Positions 1 to 7,851 are shown, counted from the first letter of the stretch. The stretch: 49,730 bases of DNA from Flavobacteriales bacterium (GCA_020435995.1 JAGQYO010000023.1:1-49730); one strand, 5' to 3'. Translations and numbers: made by a program. The notes: generated by a model from the sequence alone, not told the origin.

Positions 1-1150
1 CCTGCTCCGGAAACTGCTCGGCCATTGCAGCAATTTTCCCTTTTTCGAACCCCATGTTGTAAGTAACAATGCTCCCTGATGTACCCAATTCATCAATCAT
101 TCTTTCGATGAGTTTGGGTCGAGGGTCCGATTTGCCATCACCCAAGTATTCATAGTGTTGCACAGAATTATCTTTTTGCACCACATGCAGCGAATACTGA
201 AAGGGATATTGCTGGTAAGGTCTAGTAAGGTCATAAAGTGGAACTGCGGGTCCTAGGGTTTCAAAATCGAAAAAGTAGAGCGGGTATTCCCATTCGTTTA
301 AAAAACTACTAATCTCTGATTTCAGAAAAATTTCTTGCCCAGTTTTTTCCCCTAGTACTTGAATTTGTTGTCCATCGCTCAAAGGGTAGTCATTGGGAAT
401 ATCTTCTATTTCATAAACGCCATGGTCGTACAAGTCCCAAGCTTTTTCACCAATCCTTGACACGTTGAACACCGAATAATTAGGAATGTGTTTCCAGCAA
501 TAACCCATAAAATCACAAGGGAATGGATCGCTACATTGTCCGCTTATTTCAATTGCTGGTTCGGTGTTTTCTTTCAGTACCTGAAAACATTTCTTGATAT
601 TTGATTCAACTTCGCTTTGTCTTAAAATCACTGCTTCCGTAATGTCTTCCAGTGTAAAAAATTGTTCTATATCGAGCTCACCCTGTCTTGTGTACTGGTT
701 GTTGATGTGCATTAAAAAAAACCTATCTGGCCTCAGTCCAGCCATCGACATCACCCAATATTGCAGGCTGCCATCGGTTTTGTGGTAATCATGAACCTTG
801 GTAGAGCTTTTAACTTCAATTGCGTGCCATTGGCAATCCCTACGCACCAAAATATCCAAGGCCGCCATTACATTACCGTAAGAAAATGCTGCTTCGTAAA
901 TGACTTCCTGACCTTCTTCTACCCACTTTTTGGTTTTTTCAAAAGCAGGTTTCCAATCGAAATAATTCTCCGGAGTAGCGTCTTTTCCCCCAGAAAATAA
1001 TTGTTGAGCCAATTCACCAACCGATGTGCCTTGAGCAAAAAGGGCTTCTTGCTGACTTGAATAATCGTCGCGAAGTTCTGGTTTGTTCTTGTGGAGCCAA
1101 AGTCGCTTTAAACATTGGTAGCCACGTAGGTATGTAGATTTTGAAAGCAT
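1..1150 (-). CDS. DUF2779 protein, Cas4-like plus exonuclease-like, truncated by window edge
   Basis: I translated 383 residues from the ATG at 1150. The frame stays open to the left edge, so the C-terminus is missing. The N-terminal half looks like a Cas4-type PD-(D/E)XK nuclease: D99, then IEVK with E112 and K114, and four cysteines (C13, C206, C212, C218) spaced like an Fe-S cluster. A second part begins near residue 290 with FFDFET (D295, E297), the first acidic pair of DEDD/RNase H-like exonucleases. The opening (ML-S-K-S-x-Y-L-x-G, then C..L.LHK..PEL) is typical of DUF2779. The family's reaction is not known to me; nuclease activity is inferred from motifs. It ends an accessory region and has its own -7 box. 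Confidence 0.85.
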   Translation of the reverse strand, partial: MLSKSTYLRGYQCLKRLWLHKNKPELRDDYSSQQEALFAQGTSVGELAQQLFSGGKDATPENYFDWKPAFEKTKKWVEEGQEVIYEAAFSYGNVMAALDILVRRDCQWHAIEVKSSTKVHDYHKTDGSLQYWVMSMAGLRPDRFFLMHINNQYTRQGELDIEQFFTLEDITEAVILRQSEVESNIKKCFQVLKENTEPAIEISGQCSDPFPCDFMGYCWKHIPNYSVFNVSRIGEKAWDLYDHGVYEIEDIPNDYPLSDGQQIQVLGEKTGQEIFLKSEISSFLNEWEYPLYFFDFETLGPAVPLYDLTRPYQQYPFQYSLHVVQKDNSVQHYEYLGDGKSDPRPKLIERMIDELGTSGSIVTYNMGFEKGKIAAMAEQFPEQ

Positions 1151-1168
1151 GAAGTAAAATTAAAGAAA

Positions 1169-1176
1169 CAAAAGTA
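1169..1176 (-). promoter_or_regulatory. -7 box before the DUF2779 gene
   Basis: On the minus strand the sequence reads TACTTTTG, a full match to the Bacteroidota -7 consensus TAnnTTTG, 18 bases before the ATG. No clear TTG -33 element lies at the usual distance, so the promoter call is moderate. Confidence 0.45.
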
Positions 1177-1266
1177 TAGGATGGGTTTGGCGGGGTATGT
1201 CCTCTGAAAGGATACACGCATTTCGGACTTCTTAATTGCTTTTAATAACCCCTCTTTCATTCAATT

Positions 1267-1683
1267 TCACCCACCCTCCATCCTCCTATACAACGCCCCC
1301 ACCCTATGATCTTTGTAAATTAAGAAGCGCCCAAGGATGACAAACTGTGTATGTTTCATGGGAAGACTGCCTCTTATTTCAATGTCCAAGAAACTATGCC
1401 AGATTTTCATGCGATGTTGGCCAACATCTGCAAAATACAAATGCTTCTTTGAATGATGTTTTTCTATTTCTTTAAGAAAAGAAAGATGTTTGTGGTAGGC
1501 TTCAAAAAACTTCCAGTCTCTTTCCGAATCCAATTCAAGATTCCATTCCAAAAGGTTTACCAAGGTGTAAGGAGGGATGAGTTCGTTGATAAAACCATGG
1601 ATGAGTTTTTCATAAAAAGGACTTGAAAATGCTTCATTTTTCCAAGCTTCATAAGCCTTGTTTAGTTTTTCTACCCGCTGCAT
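1267..1683 (-). CDS. Hypothetical protein, 138 aa, coupled to the AAA+/M41 protease
   Basis: I do not recognise this protein. It is 138 aa, soluble, rich in aromatic and charged residues, with no signal peptide or membrane segment. It starts 7 bases after the stop of the AAA+/M41 protease gene on the same strand, so the two are very likely co-transcribed. It could be an adaptor, substrate or inhibitor of that protease, but this rests on position alone. Residues 85-120 contain several His and Trp (HLYFADVGQHRMKIWH) without a recognisable metal-site pattern. Confidence 0.6.
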   Translation of the reverse strand: MQRVEKLNKAYEAWKNEAFSSPFYEKLIHGFINELIPPYTLVNLLEWNLELDSERDWKFFEAYHKHLSFLKEIEKHHSKKHLYFADVGQHRMKIWHSFLDIEIRGSLPMKHTQFVILGRFLIYKDHRVGALYRRMEGG

Positions 1684-1690
1684 AATTATA

Positions 1691-3736
1691 CTAGCTCTTG
1701 CTTTTATTGAGCAACATCCCTTCCAGATTCACTTCAATTTTGGGCTTTGAATGGTCTTGGTTCTTGTTCAGCTCTTCCGATAGTTTGCTTCTAAAAAAAT
1801 CACCTTCCTTGGTTATAAATCCAAATCTTTTGAGTTCGACATCAGTGCAATACTTGTCGGCAAAATCCTTAAACATTTTCTGATTCATTTTTGTTTTGTG
1901 CGCGAGATAATTGGCAAGTTCCAGATGAAAAGTTTTTTCGCGTTTTAGTATCCTCACTGCTTCATTGTAGGCTTCGTCGAGGAGGATGTCCACTTGATTT
2001 AATAAGTGGTCATCCGCTTTAAGACTGTCTTTAATATCCATGTGGGTACATGTATAAAAACCTTTTTTATTGCACATGCCTAGCTCGGCCATCATTCCTT
2101 TGGCTATGCTGGTGGCTTTTGCCAAGTCTTGCTGCGAACCAAAAGTAACGTAGTCGTTTCCAAAAACGAGTCGCTCGGCTGCTATGCCTCCTTGCAAAAT
2201 CACCAATTGGTTTTTGAGCGATTGTAACGTTTGAAAATTATTAAACCCTTCGATGCGTGCAAATCCTGCGTTTTGATGGCTGGCGCTAACCGAACGAATT
2301 TCTTTTGGAGCTAGGCGGTTTACACAGGCGGAAAGAACGGCATGCCCAGCTTCATGAACAGCCACAATGGCTTGTTTTTCGTCTCGTTTGTTCTTGCGTA
2401 ATTCTTTTAATTTTAAATTGGGTTTTAGGGATACAAGTTGTTTACCTTCAATGCTTATCACAATTCGATTTCCACGATAATTGAACAAGAACCCGCCCGT
2501 TCGAATCTCCTTTTGATAAGCCTCGAAAATAGCCTTGGGAATGTTGTTTTCGACCAAAGACGAAATGGTGCTGAACAACGGACGGGTACCTTGTGCTGGA
2601 TAAACCCCTTCATCATAAATCATTTGAGTAAATGCTTTTCCAAAAGAAATGGAAAATCCTGTTTTTGCCTGTAAGTTGTTGTTGATAGCCGAGAGTTTTA
2701 GGGCGATCAAATCTTCAAAATTCTTTTTCGAAAAGGCCGGGTACAAAATCATGTTGTTTCCCAAACGGGCAATTTGCTCACTGGTAAACCTCTTATGGAG
2801 CGCTGCTTTTACTTGAGGAATTCCAATTTTCTTGCTCATTCTACAAAAAGTATTGGCATCTACATCGGGGTTTACGTCAGCACTCATACTATAAGCTTCA
2901 TCAAGGTTGGCAAGCACAAACACCAAGGATTTTGTTGCATCTATTTCGGCTGGTTGCAAGCCTTTTTTATACGCCTTCATCAAAAAACCAACGGTGTCGA
3001 TGTGGTTGAGCGTTAGCAAATGTTTACGCAGATCAAATTCACTTTCATAGTCCGACTCTAGCAAGGTGTAAATCGTATCTATTTCACTAATTGGAACAAA
3101 ATTGGGGTGGTCTTCTTCGGCGTCGCGGTCGTCCATAAGATCCACGTGTAGTTTTTTTCCTTGCACTACCATTCCGTCTTTAGCCGTCACACCTTCCGAA
3201 ATGAGGTAGTTTAACTTTCTGGCTAAGTCATAAACCGAATCGAGAAAATGACGGTAACGCTGCACTCTTGGCCTGCCATCGTCGAGGAGGCGCCACACTA
3301 TGCGCATGGATGGTTCCTTATTTTCTCTTCCCCCCTCGTCAATAGATCGGGCTTTGTTAAACTCATCCAGCACAAATATGGCGGGAAAAGCCCCGCGCTC
3401 AAAAACACTGGTGAGGGTGTCCTCAATTGGGGAGTTTCTTTCGGTTATTTCACCACAGTCGAAAAAGTAGGTTTTTTTGTGGAAACCGATGAGTTCTACA
3501 AAGCGCCTAACTAATGCAGACTTGCCGCAGCCGGTCATTCCTGACAAAAATATCTGAGCTGGTTTGGTCTGTAAGTGATTGAGTAAAAACCAACTTCTCG
3601 ACAAGTCGATAAGTTCATCAATGACCTCATCCAGGGCAATAAATTCTTTTTTTAGTTGAATTCTAGTTTGCTCTAGAAGCTCGTTTCTGTTTTTGAATGT
3701 TTCTAAGTCCATCGTGTTTTTATTTTGATAGGACAA
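1691..3736 (-). CDS. Clp/Hsp100-type AAA+ ATPase fused to FtsH-type M41 zinc peptidase
   Basis: This 681-aa protein has no membrane segment, so it should be cytoplasmic. Walker A is GMTGCGKS (66-73) and Walker B is IFVLDEF (120-126). About 150 residues later LVFVLANLDEAY fits a sensor-1 strand; a KRFTSEQIARLGN stretch fits the Clp arginine-finger region, and YPAQGTRPL fits the Clp/Hsp100 sensor-2 GAR motif. The C-terminal third is peptidase M41: HEAGH (461-465), then LQGGIAAERLVFG and a GSQQDLAKAT segment like the FtsH third-ligand region. FtsH itself pairs M41 with a classic AAA domain and membrane anchors, so this is a different architecture. About 130 residues are inserted between Walker B and sensor 1. 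A WYL regulator is divergent. Expected role: ATP-driven proteolysis of unknown substrates. Confidence 0.85.
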   Translation of the reverse strand: MSYQNKNTMDLETFKNRNELLEQTRIQLKKEFIALDEVIDELIDLSRSWFLLNHLQTKPAQIFLSGMTGCGKSALVRRFVELIGFHKKTYFFDCGEITERNSPIEDTLTSVFERGAFPAIFVLDEFNKARSIDEGGRENKEPSMRIVWRLLDDGRPRVQRYRHFLDSVYDLARKLNYLISEGVTAKDGMVVQGKKLHVDLMDDRDAEEDHPNFVPISEIDTIYTLLESDYESEFDLRKHLLTLNHIDTVGFLMKAYKKGLQPAEIDATKSLVFVLANLDEAYSMSADVNPDVDANTFCRMSKKIGIPQVKAALHKRFTSEQIARLGNNMILYPAFSKKNFEDLIALKLSAINNNLQAKTGFSISFGKAFTQMIYDEGVYPAQGTRPLFSTISSLVENNIPKAIFEAYQKEIRTGGFLFNYRGNRIVISIEGKQLVSLKPNLKLKELRKNKRDEKQAIVAVHEAGHAVLSACVNRLAPKEIRSVSASHQNAGFARIEGFNNFQTLQSLKNQLVILQGGIAAERLVFGNDYVTFGSQQDLAKATSIAKGMMAELGMCNKKGFYTCTHMDIKDSLKADDHLLNQVDILLDEAYNEAVRILKREKTFHLELANYLAHKTKMNQKMFKDFADKYCTDVELKRFGFITKEGDFFRSKLSEELNKNQDHSKPKIEVNLEGMLLNKSKS

Positions 3737-3750
3737 AGGAGGGGTTACAT

Positions 3751-3790
3751 GACGACAAAATTCGTCGTTAGATAAAAAAGTAGCGACGAC
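3751..3790. promoter_or_regulatory. Operator-like CGAC/GTCG dyad between protease and WYL genes
   Basis: ACGAC (3752-3756) and GTCGT (3764-3768) form an inverted repeat with a 7-base spacer. A further CGACGAC occurs at 3784-3790. The elements sit between two divergent genes, one of which encodes a WYL regulator, where an autoregulatory operator would be expected. Binding is inferred. Confidence 0.4.
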
Positions 3791-3849
3791 AGATTATGGC
3801 GTTAAGGTTAGCTACTTTTACTTTTTTAGAATTCTTCAAAAAGTACAAC

Positions 3850-4740
3850 ATGGACAATGGGTCAATTAATGAACGACATAGCCTTATCATTAGAAAAATA
3901 AGAAAGTGTCCCGCTACCTTTGAAGAAATAATTGACTATTTAAGTATTGAATCAGATATTCAAGAAAAGAATTTTGTCGTTTCTATCAGAACCTTCCAAA
4001 GAGATATAGAGCAAATACTGCTGCGATACAACATTGAAATTAAAAACAACAAAAGCAATAACACTTATTATCTCGTTGATGATGGCGAATCCATACAATT
4101 CAACGAAAGGGTACTCGAAGCATTCGATACTTTTAATGCTTTAAATGTCAGTGAACGACTTTCTCAACATCTGTTCTTCGACAATAGAATTCCGCCGGGA
4201 ACAGAACATTTACAACCAATACTTCAAGCGATTAAGAATAGCACCCTAGTTGAATTTGTCTATACCAAATTCAATGAAGAACAAACATCTGGAAAACGCC
4301 TTGTTTGTCCCCTTGGCTTAAAAGAGTTTAGGTACAGGTGGTACATGATAGCAAAAGACACCAAAGGCAACGCAATTAAAACTTTTGGGCTAGATAGAAT
4401 AAGCGACCTAAAAACAACTAGACTACCTTTTGAGCGACCTAAAGATTTTAATCTGGAAGAAATGTTTAGGTACTGCTTTGGGATTACTAGTCCAAAAACC
4501 GAGAAGCCAAGTATTGTTGAATTAAGCTTTGTAGGATATCAAAGAAGGTACATTCAAACTTTACCACTTCATGCAACACAAATTACCTTGGTGGATAACG
4601 AAAAGGAGTTCCGTGTTCAATTGAAATTGTTTATTTCTAGAGAATTTGTAATGGAATTACTCTCTTACGGAAATGAAGTTCAGGTTTTAAAGCCCGCAAG
4701 ATTAAAGAAACAGGTGGAGGAAAGGAATATTACAGTTTAA
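3850..4740 (+). CDS. WYL-domain transcriptional regulator
   Basis: This is a helix-turn-helix plus WYL regulator. I chose ATG 3850 (296 aa) because the recognisable winged-helix region starts there; an in-frame ATG at 3796 would add 18 residues and run into the operator-like dyad. The N-terminal HTH spans about 10-75. The WYL domain lies at about 130-230, with YRWYMIAKD and a downstream FGLDRISDLK typical of the ligand-binding face, followed by a WCX-like tail. Such proteins sense ligands, often nucleic-acid pieces or cyclic nucleotides, and commonly sit next to phage-defence genes. Its divergent position suggests control of the AAA+/M41 protease gene. Confidence 0.85.
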   Translation: MDNGSINERHSLIIRKIRKCPATFEEIIDYLSIESDIQEKNFVVSIRTFQRDIEQILLRYNIEIKNNKSNNTYYLVDDGESIQFNERVLEAFDTFNALNVSERLSQHLFFDNRIPPGTEHLQPILQAIKNSTLVEFVYTKFNEEQTSGKRLVCPLGLKEFRYRWYMIAKDTKGNAIKTFGLDRISDLKTTRLPFERPKDFNLEEMFRYCFGITSPKTEKPSIVELSFVGYQRRYIQTLPLHATQITLVDNEKEFRVQLKLFISREFVMELLSYGNEVQVLKPARLKKQVEERNITV

Positions 4741-4764
4741 GAAAAGGAACTGAACGATACAATG

Positions 4765-5397
4765 TCAAAACCAAAAAGTGTCGAATAGTTCATTTCCTGT
4801 TTGGTCCTCTTTTACACAACCCTCTTTTATTCCTACAATATCCATTATATGTTCGAGGGAAGCTAGGATGTAGCCGTATTCTTTACATAAATTCTTGTTT
4901 TTTACGTTGAATTTTGAAGAATCTAAAAACAGTACTATATATTGTTTTTTTTGGTCTGGGTAATTCTGCTCAACATAGTCTTTGTATTTTGGTAATTGAT
5001 TCTCGCTAATATCGGAGTACCATTTGTTTTCAATGCAAATAACATGTGCCTGTTGTTCTTTTTTAATTTCACACTTAACTTCCACCAATAAGTCTATTGA
5101 ATTTTTTTGTCGGTATGTTTTTACGGCCATAACCTTAAAGCTACTTTCAAACTTGATTTCTGGTGCGGCTATAATACCATCATTTCCAGCGTTTGAAAAT
5201 AAGAGTGTAAACAGTATTTTTTTTGCCATTTGATGAACTTTTGAATCTCTTGATTTATTCTTATCATCAGCACAGCGAAGTGTCCAACTCAAGAAAAAGT
5301 CCATTAGTGCTTCGTGACCTTGATCTGTCTTACCCTCAGCCTCGTAATTAAAAAATGCAGGTAACTCGCCATTTTTTCTCTTTCTTTCAAATTTCAT
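4765..5397 (-). CDS. PD-(D/E)XK nuclease family protein
   Basis: The 210-aa protein has the core PD-(D/E)XK pattern: SIDLLVEV with D102, then VICIENKWYS with E123 and K125, then a conserved-looking SENQLPKYKDYV helix. This resembles the PDDEXK_4 group. Catalytic residues appear intact, so nuclease activity is plausible but its target is unknown. It is the last gene of a three-gene leftward operon, 10 bases after the preceding orphan. No methyltransferase or specificity subunit is nearby, so a classical restriction-modification role is not supported. Confidence 0.75.
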   Translation of the reverse strand: MKFERKRKNGELPAFFNYEAEGKTDQGHEALMDFFLSWTLRCADDKNKSRDSKVHQMAKKILFTLLFSNAGNDGIIAAPEIKFESSFKVMAVKTYRQKNSIDLLVEVKCEIKKEQQAHVICIENKWYSDISENQLPKYKDYVEQNYPDQKKQYIVLFLDSSKFNVKNKNLCKEYGYILASLEHIMDIVGIKEGCVKEDQTGNELFDTFWF

Positions 5398-5407
5398 TTT
5401 CTTATAA

Positions 5408-6160
5408 TTAATTGTTTAGGTTGAAATAGTTGTCTAAAAATTTCCCTTCTTTTTCATTTGCATTAAAAATTGAAATATTCCTTCTTTGTTTTAACACCTC
5501 ATTTGGAGCATTATTAAAATAGCTTGTTACGTTTAGCAAAGTGCCATTGCCGCTCATTGGACCTATCAGATATATCTCGTAATTTAACGTTGTACCATTT
5601 TTAACAACGGGTGCAGTTCTATAATTAGTTACAATGATCTGACACTCTGTTGCGAATTCAGAATATTTGTTTTGTAATTGTTCCAACTTGTTTTCCTGAT
5701 TTGGTGTGCCAAAAAGCTGAATAAAATGCAACAAATAAATTGGAGTGTTAATCCCATTTGTTATAGGAAGTAACTGCATTGCCCATTTGGTGTAATCTTT
5801 CACTGTTTTATTAAAGGCCATATTTAGGTTCTGATTGATTCCATTATGACCTGCTTCGCATATACCTGTGATGTGGTGTTGGTAAAACATGAAATTTTCA
5901 TTTCCATTTATTCCGATCTCGACCAGATCCGGTTTTTTAAAAGGATTTGGAAATTCAGGCTGACCATAAATCGAGGGAATCGGACCGTAAGAATAAAAAC
6001 CAACTAAGATACTTAGTCTATCTTCGAGAGAGACTTGATTTGGATGAAACCCCTTTATAAACGTCCCATCTGAATACTGCTGATACCAAAGTCGGTCATC
6101 TAGCAAAAGTGGATTTGGAATTGTTAAGTTGGTAATAGCTCTTTCTAATTTCTCTCTCAT
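5408..6160 (-). CDS. Hypothetical protein, 250 aa, middle gene of nuclease operon
   Basis: I do not recognise this protein. It is 250 aa with no signal peptide or clear membrane helix. It is rich in Asn, Gly, Tyr and Phe. Features that can be seen are a YQHHITGICEAGHNG segment with three histidines and a cysteine near residues 95-110, and a central stretch with TPIYLLHFIQLFG. It lies between a 213-aa orphan and a PD-(D/E)XK nuclease, 10 bases before the latter, so the three probably act together. The function is unknown. Confidence 0.65.
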   Translation of the reverse strand: MREKLERAITNLTIPNPLLLDDRLWYQQYSDGTFIKGFHPNQVSLEDRLSILVGFYSYGPIPSIYGQPEFPNPFKKPDLVEIGINGNENFMFYQHHITGICEAGHNGINQNLNMAFNKTVKDYTKWAMQLLPITNGINTPIYLLHFIQLFGTPNQENKLEQLQNKYSEFATECQIIVTNYRTAPVVKNGTTLNYEIYLIGPMSGNGTLLNVTSYFNNAPNEVLKQRRNISIFNANEKEGKFLDNYFNLNN

Positions 6161-6219
6161 TACACATAAATTGATTAATCTTTTCTATTTCTAATTATCA
6201 CCTTCACGAAGATAATTAC

Positions 6220-6861
6220 TCATCCCAACAAAACCTCCCTCTCCTCAAACCCAAAACCTCCAGAAATTACATAAGCAATTTCAAGATGTACACCACTACT
6301 ATTAACGGGAATAATTCCAGTAAATACCGGCTTTTGAATGTTTTTAGCATGGAGAAACTCCTCGATATACAATATGTTTTCTCCAGCGCGTTGTCGAGAT
6401 TCAATTAAACTTGCGATGCTTGCTTGTACTCCATATCGACCCGTGAAATGTTTGCCCCATTTGCTCTCGGCAACTTGTTCACCTACCACTATCACAGTGG
6501 TGATTAATTGAACGGTAATTAATTCCGCGTTATGCAGTAATTCATTTCCTTGTCGCTTTTTGACATCACTCAGCATTTTATCCAGTGCTGCTTTAGGCCC
6601 AAATTGCAGTGAAAAATGATGACCGAACTCAACCATCGATTGAACGCTTGTTCTGTTCAATTTTGCGAGGTCTATTTGACTTCTTCCTCCAATGTTAAAC
6701 TGGGGTATAAAATTGGAGTTGTCGTCAAATCCATTCGAGAATAATAACATGGAAAACAGGTCTTCGTATCCGCCTTTTAAAAACAAAGGTCCAAACCCTT
6801 CTTGGGTGATAAAGTTTCGGAAGTTGGGGTTTTCTAGTGCAGCAATTAATTCTTCTTTCAT
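6220..6861 (-). CDS. Hypothetical protein, first gene of nuclease operon
   Basis: I do not recognise this protein. I prefer the ATG at 6861 (213 aa) because it opens with MKEELIAALENPNF, a natural helix start; an ATG at 6903 adds 14 residues. Residues 60-85 contain RSQIDLAKLN followed by SMVEFGHHFSLQFG, which recalls the Asp...Glu spacing of PD-(D/E)XK folds but lacks the usual lysine, so I do not claim a nuclease. It leads a leftward operon with a 59-base gap to the next orphan and a PD-(D/E)XK gene last. Confidence 0.65.
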   Translation of the reverse strand: MKEELIAALENPNFRNFITQEGFGPLFLKGGYEDLFSMLLFSNGFDDNSNFIPQFNIGGRSQIDLAKLNRTSVQSMVEFGHHFSLQFGPKAALDKMLSDVKKRQGNELLHNAELITVQLITTVIVVGEQVAESKWGKHFTGRYGVQASIASLIESRQRAGENILYIEEFLHAKNIQKPVFTGIIPVNSSGVHLEIAYVISGGFGFEEREVLLG

Positions 6862-6937
6862 AATTCTATCTTTAGGGTTTGAACTGCAATTGTAAAAACG
6901 CATCCTGACATATTTTGTCGTTTAATAAATTTGTTTG

Positions 6938-7000
6938 TGTTGTTTAAATAAAACACTATTCAATTGAAATCGACATTTAGAAACAACACTAGGCTTGAAT
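6938..7000 (+). repeat. Decayed copy of the AAA_14 promoter/start block
   Basis: This block aligns without gaps to 7789-7851, 851 bases to the right. The first 20 bases (a near-palindrome, TGTTGTTTAAATAAAACACT) differ at one position from the right copy. The last 20 bases (AACAACACTA.GCTTGAATT) differ at one position, where ATG of the right copy is AGG here. The middle 23 bases match at about 14 positions, and the -7 box TATATTTG has become TTCAATTG. It therefore looks like a vestigial 5' end of a second AAA_14-type gene whose dyad has been kept. Confidence 0.7.
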
Positions 7001-7034
7001 TGGTTTAGTTACCTTGCCTCCATAAAAAAAGAAC

Positions 7035-7658
7035 ATGGAAACACCTTCTGATTTAAACCAAAAATATAACGCCAAAGCAGGGGATAGCTTTAAAACAAAA
7101 CTGAACCTATTCCTTTATCGTGAAGCAAAAAAAGGAGCTATCGGGAATCTGTCTCAAGAAGACTTTCAGGCATTTAACCTTGAAACCGAAGAGTCCTTAA
7201 TTCATGAATATACTGCTAGATATTGGCAATGTCTTGAAAGCGATAAAATAGGCTCGTTTACAATTAGAGAAATTTATGAGGCCATCAAAAATTGGAAAGA
7301 AAAAAGTAAACCATTAATAGCGGAATGGAAAAAGGATTATATCGTTAATCGATTTTCAACCCTTTACCCAAAAGAAGCTTTTATTGAGTTGTTGGAAAGT
7401 GAAAAATGTTGTTACTGCGGAATTACCACGAAAGAAATTAGTGAGCTTGCTGAAATGGAGAAGATCTATAAAAAGAGTTTACGTGGTTGGAACCTAGAGG
7501 TGGAACGTAAAGATTCTAACCGTGAATATTCTCCGTCAAACTGTAAAATGGCTTGTTATTGGTGCAATAATGCAAAAACGGACGAATTTACTTACGAAGA
7601 ATTTAAGTTGGTGGGCAAAGAAATTCGCAAAGTTTGGGATAAAAGGAAGTTCTCATAA
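7035..7658 (+). CDS. HNH-family endonuclease-like protein
   Basis: The 207-aa protein has a C-terminal zinc-ribbon HNH-like domain: CCYCG (C125, C128), then LEVERKDSNREYSPSNC, then CYWCNNAKTDEF (C174, C177, N178). The usual first histidine is replaced by E-R-K-D, a variant also seen in HNH proteins with D-R-x-D. The N-terminal 110 residues are helical and unassigned. ATG 7035 follows an A-rich leader. A decayed copy of the neighbouring ATPase's promoter block lies just upstream, so the gene may have been inserted into, or replaced, an older ATPase gene. Nuclease activity is likely but not certain. Confidence 0.75.
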   Translation: METPSDLNQKYNAKAGDSFKTKLNLFLYREAKKGAIGNLSQEDFQAFNLETEESLIHEYTARYWQCLESDKIGSFTIREIYEAIKNWKEKSKPLIAEWKKDYIVNRFSTLYPKEAFIELLESEKCCYCGITTKEISELAEMEKIYKKSLRGWNLEVERKDSNREYSPSNCKMACYWCNNAKTDEFTYEEFKLVGKEIRKVWDKRKFS

Positions 7659-7755
7659 TACCCTTAAAACTGATGTAATTAGGAAGTATTTGTTTTTAAA
7701 ATCTCTCATTTTCGCCATTCCCAATTATTCAGTAAACATTTCTAAACCGTATTTA

Positions 7756-7773
7756 TGTTGTTTCAACACAACA
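7756..7773. promoter_or_regulatory. TGTTG/CAACA inverted repeat
   Basis: TGTTG (7756-7760), a TTT spacer and CAACA (7764-7768) form a perfect 5-base dyad, followed by another CAACA (7769-7773). It lies 33 bases before the -33 element of the AAA_14 gene, whose own dyad uses the same half-site. Operator function is inferred. Confidence 0.35.
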
Positions 7774-7787
7774 TTATAATCATATTA

Positions 7788-7817
7788 TTGTTGTTTTAAT
7801 AAAACACTTTATATTTG
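7788..7817 (+). promoter_or_regulatory. Promoter of the AAA_14 ATPase gene
   Basis: TTG (7788-7790), 19 bases, then TATATTTG (7810-7817) matches both parts of the Bacteroidota housekeeping promoter. The dyad TGTTGTTTTAATAAAACACT (7789-7808) fills the spacer and overlaps the -33 element, so a bound protein would block transcription. Confidence 0.65.
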
Positions 7818-7851
7818 TAATTCACGTTTACAAACAACACTATGCTTGAAT
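7789..7851 (+). repeat. Intact copy of the duplicated promoter/start block
   Basis: This is the partner of 6938-7000. It holds the 20-base dyad, a perfect -7 box, an AAACAACACT element directly before the start, and the first codons of the AAA_14 gene (ATG at 7842). The two outer thirds are nearly identical between copies while the middle has drifted. Confidence 0.7.

Noticed and set aside
1014-1217. 67-codon minus-strand frame
   Set aside because: It overlaps the start of the DUF2779 gene, which has family motifs in a different frame.
6220-6861. Assigning the first operon orphan as a PD-(D/E)XK nuclease
   Set aside because: The D...E spacing is suggestive but the catalytic lysine is missing, so the call is not supported.
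7522-7779. 85-codon frame overlapping the HNH gene
   Set aside because: It lies in another frame of a clear gene and continues into AT-rich intergenic DNA.
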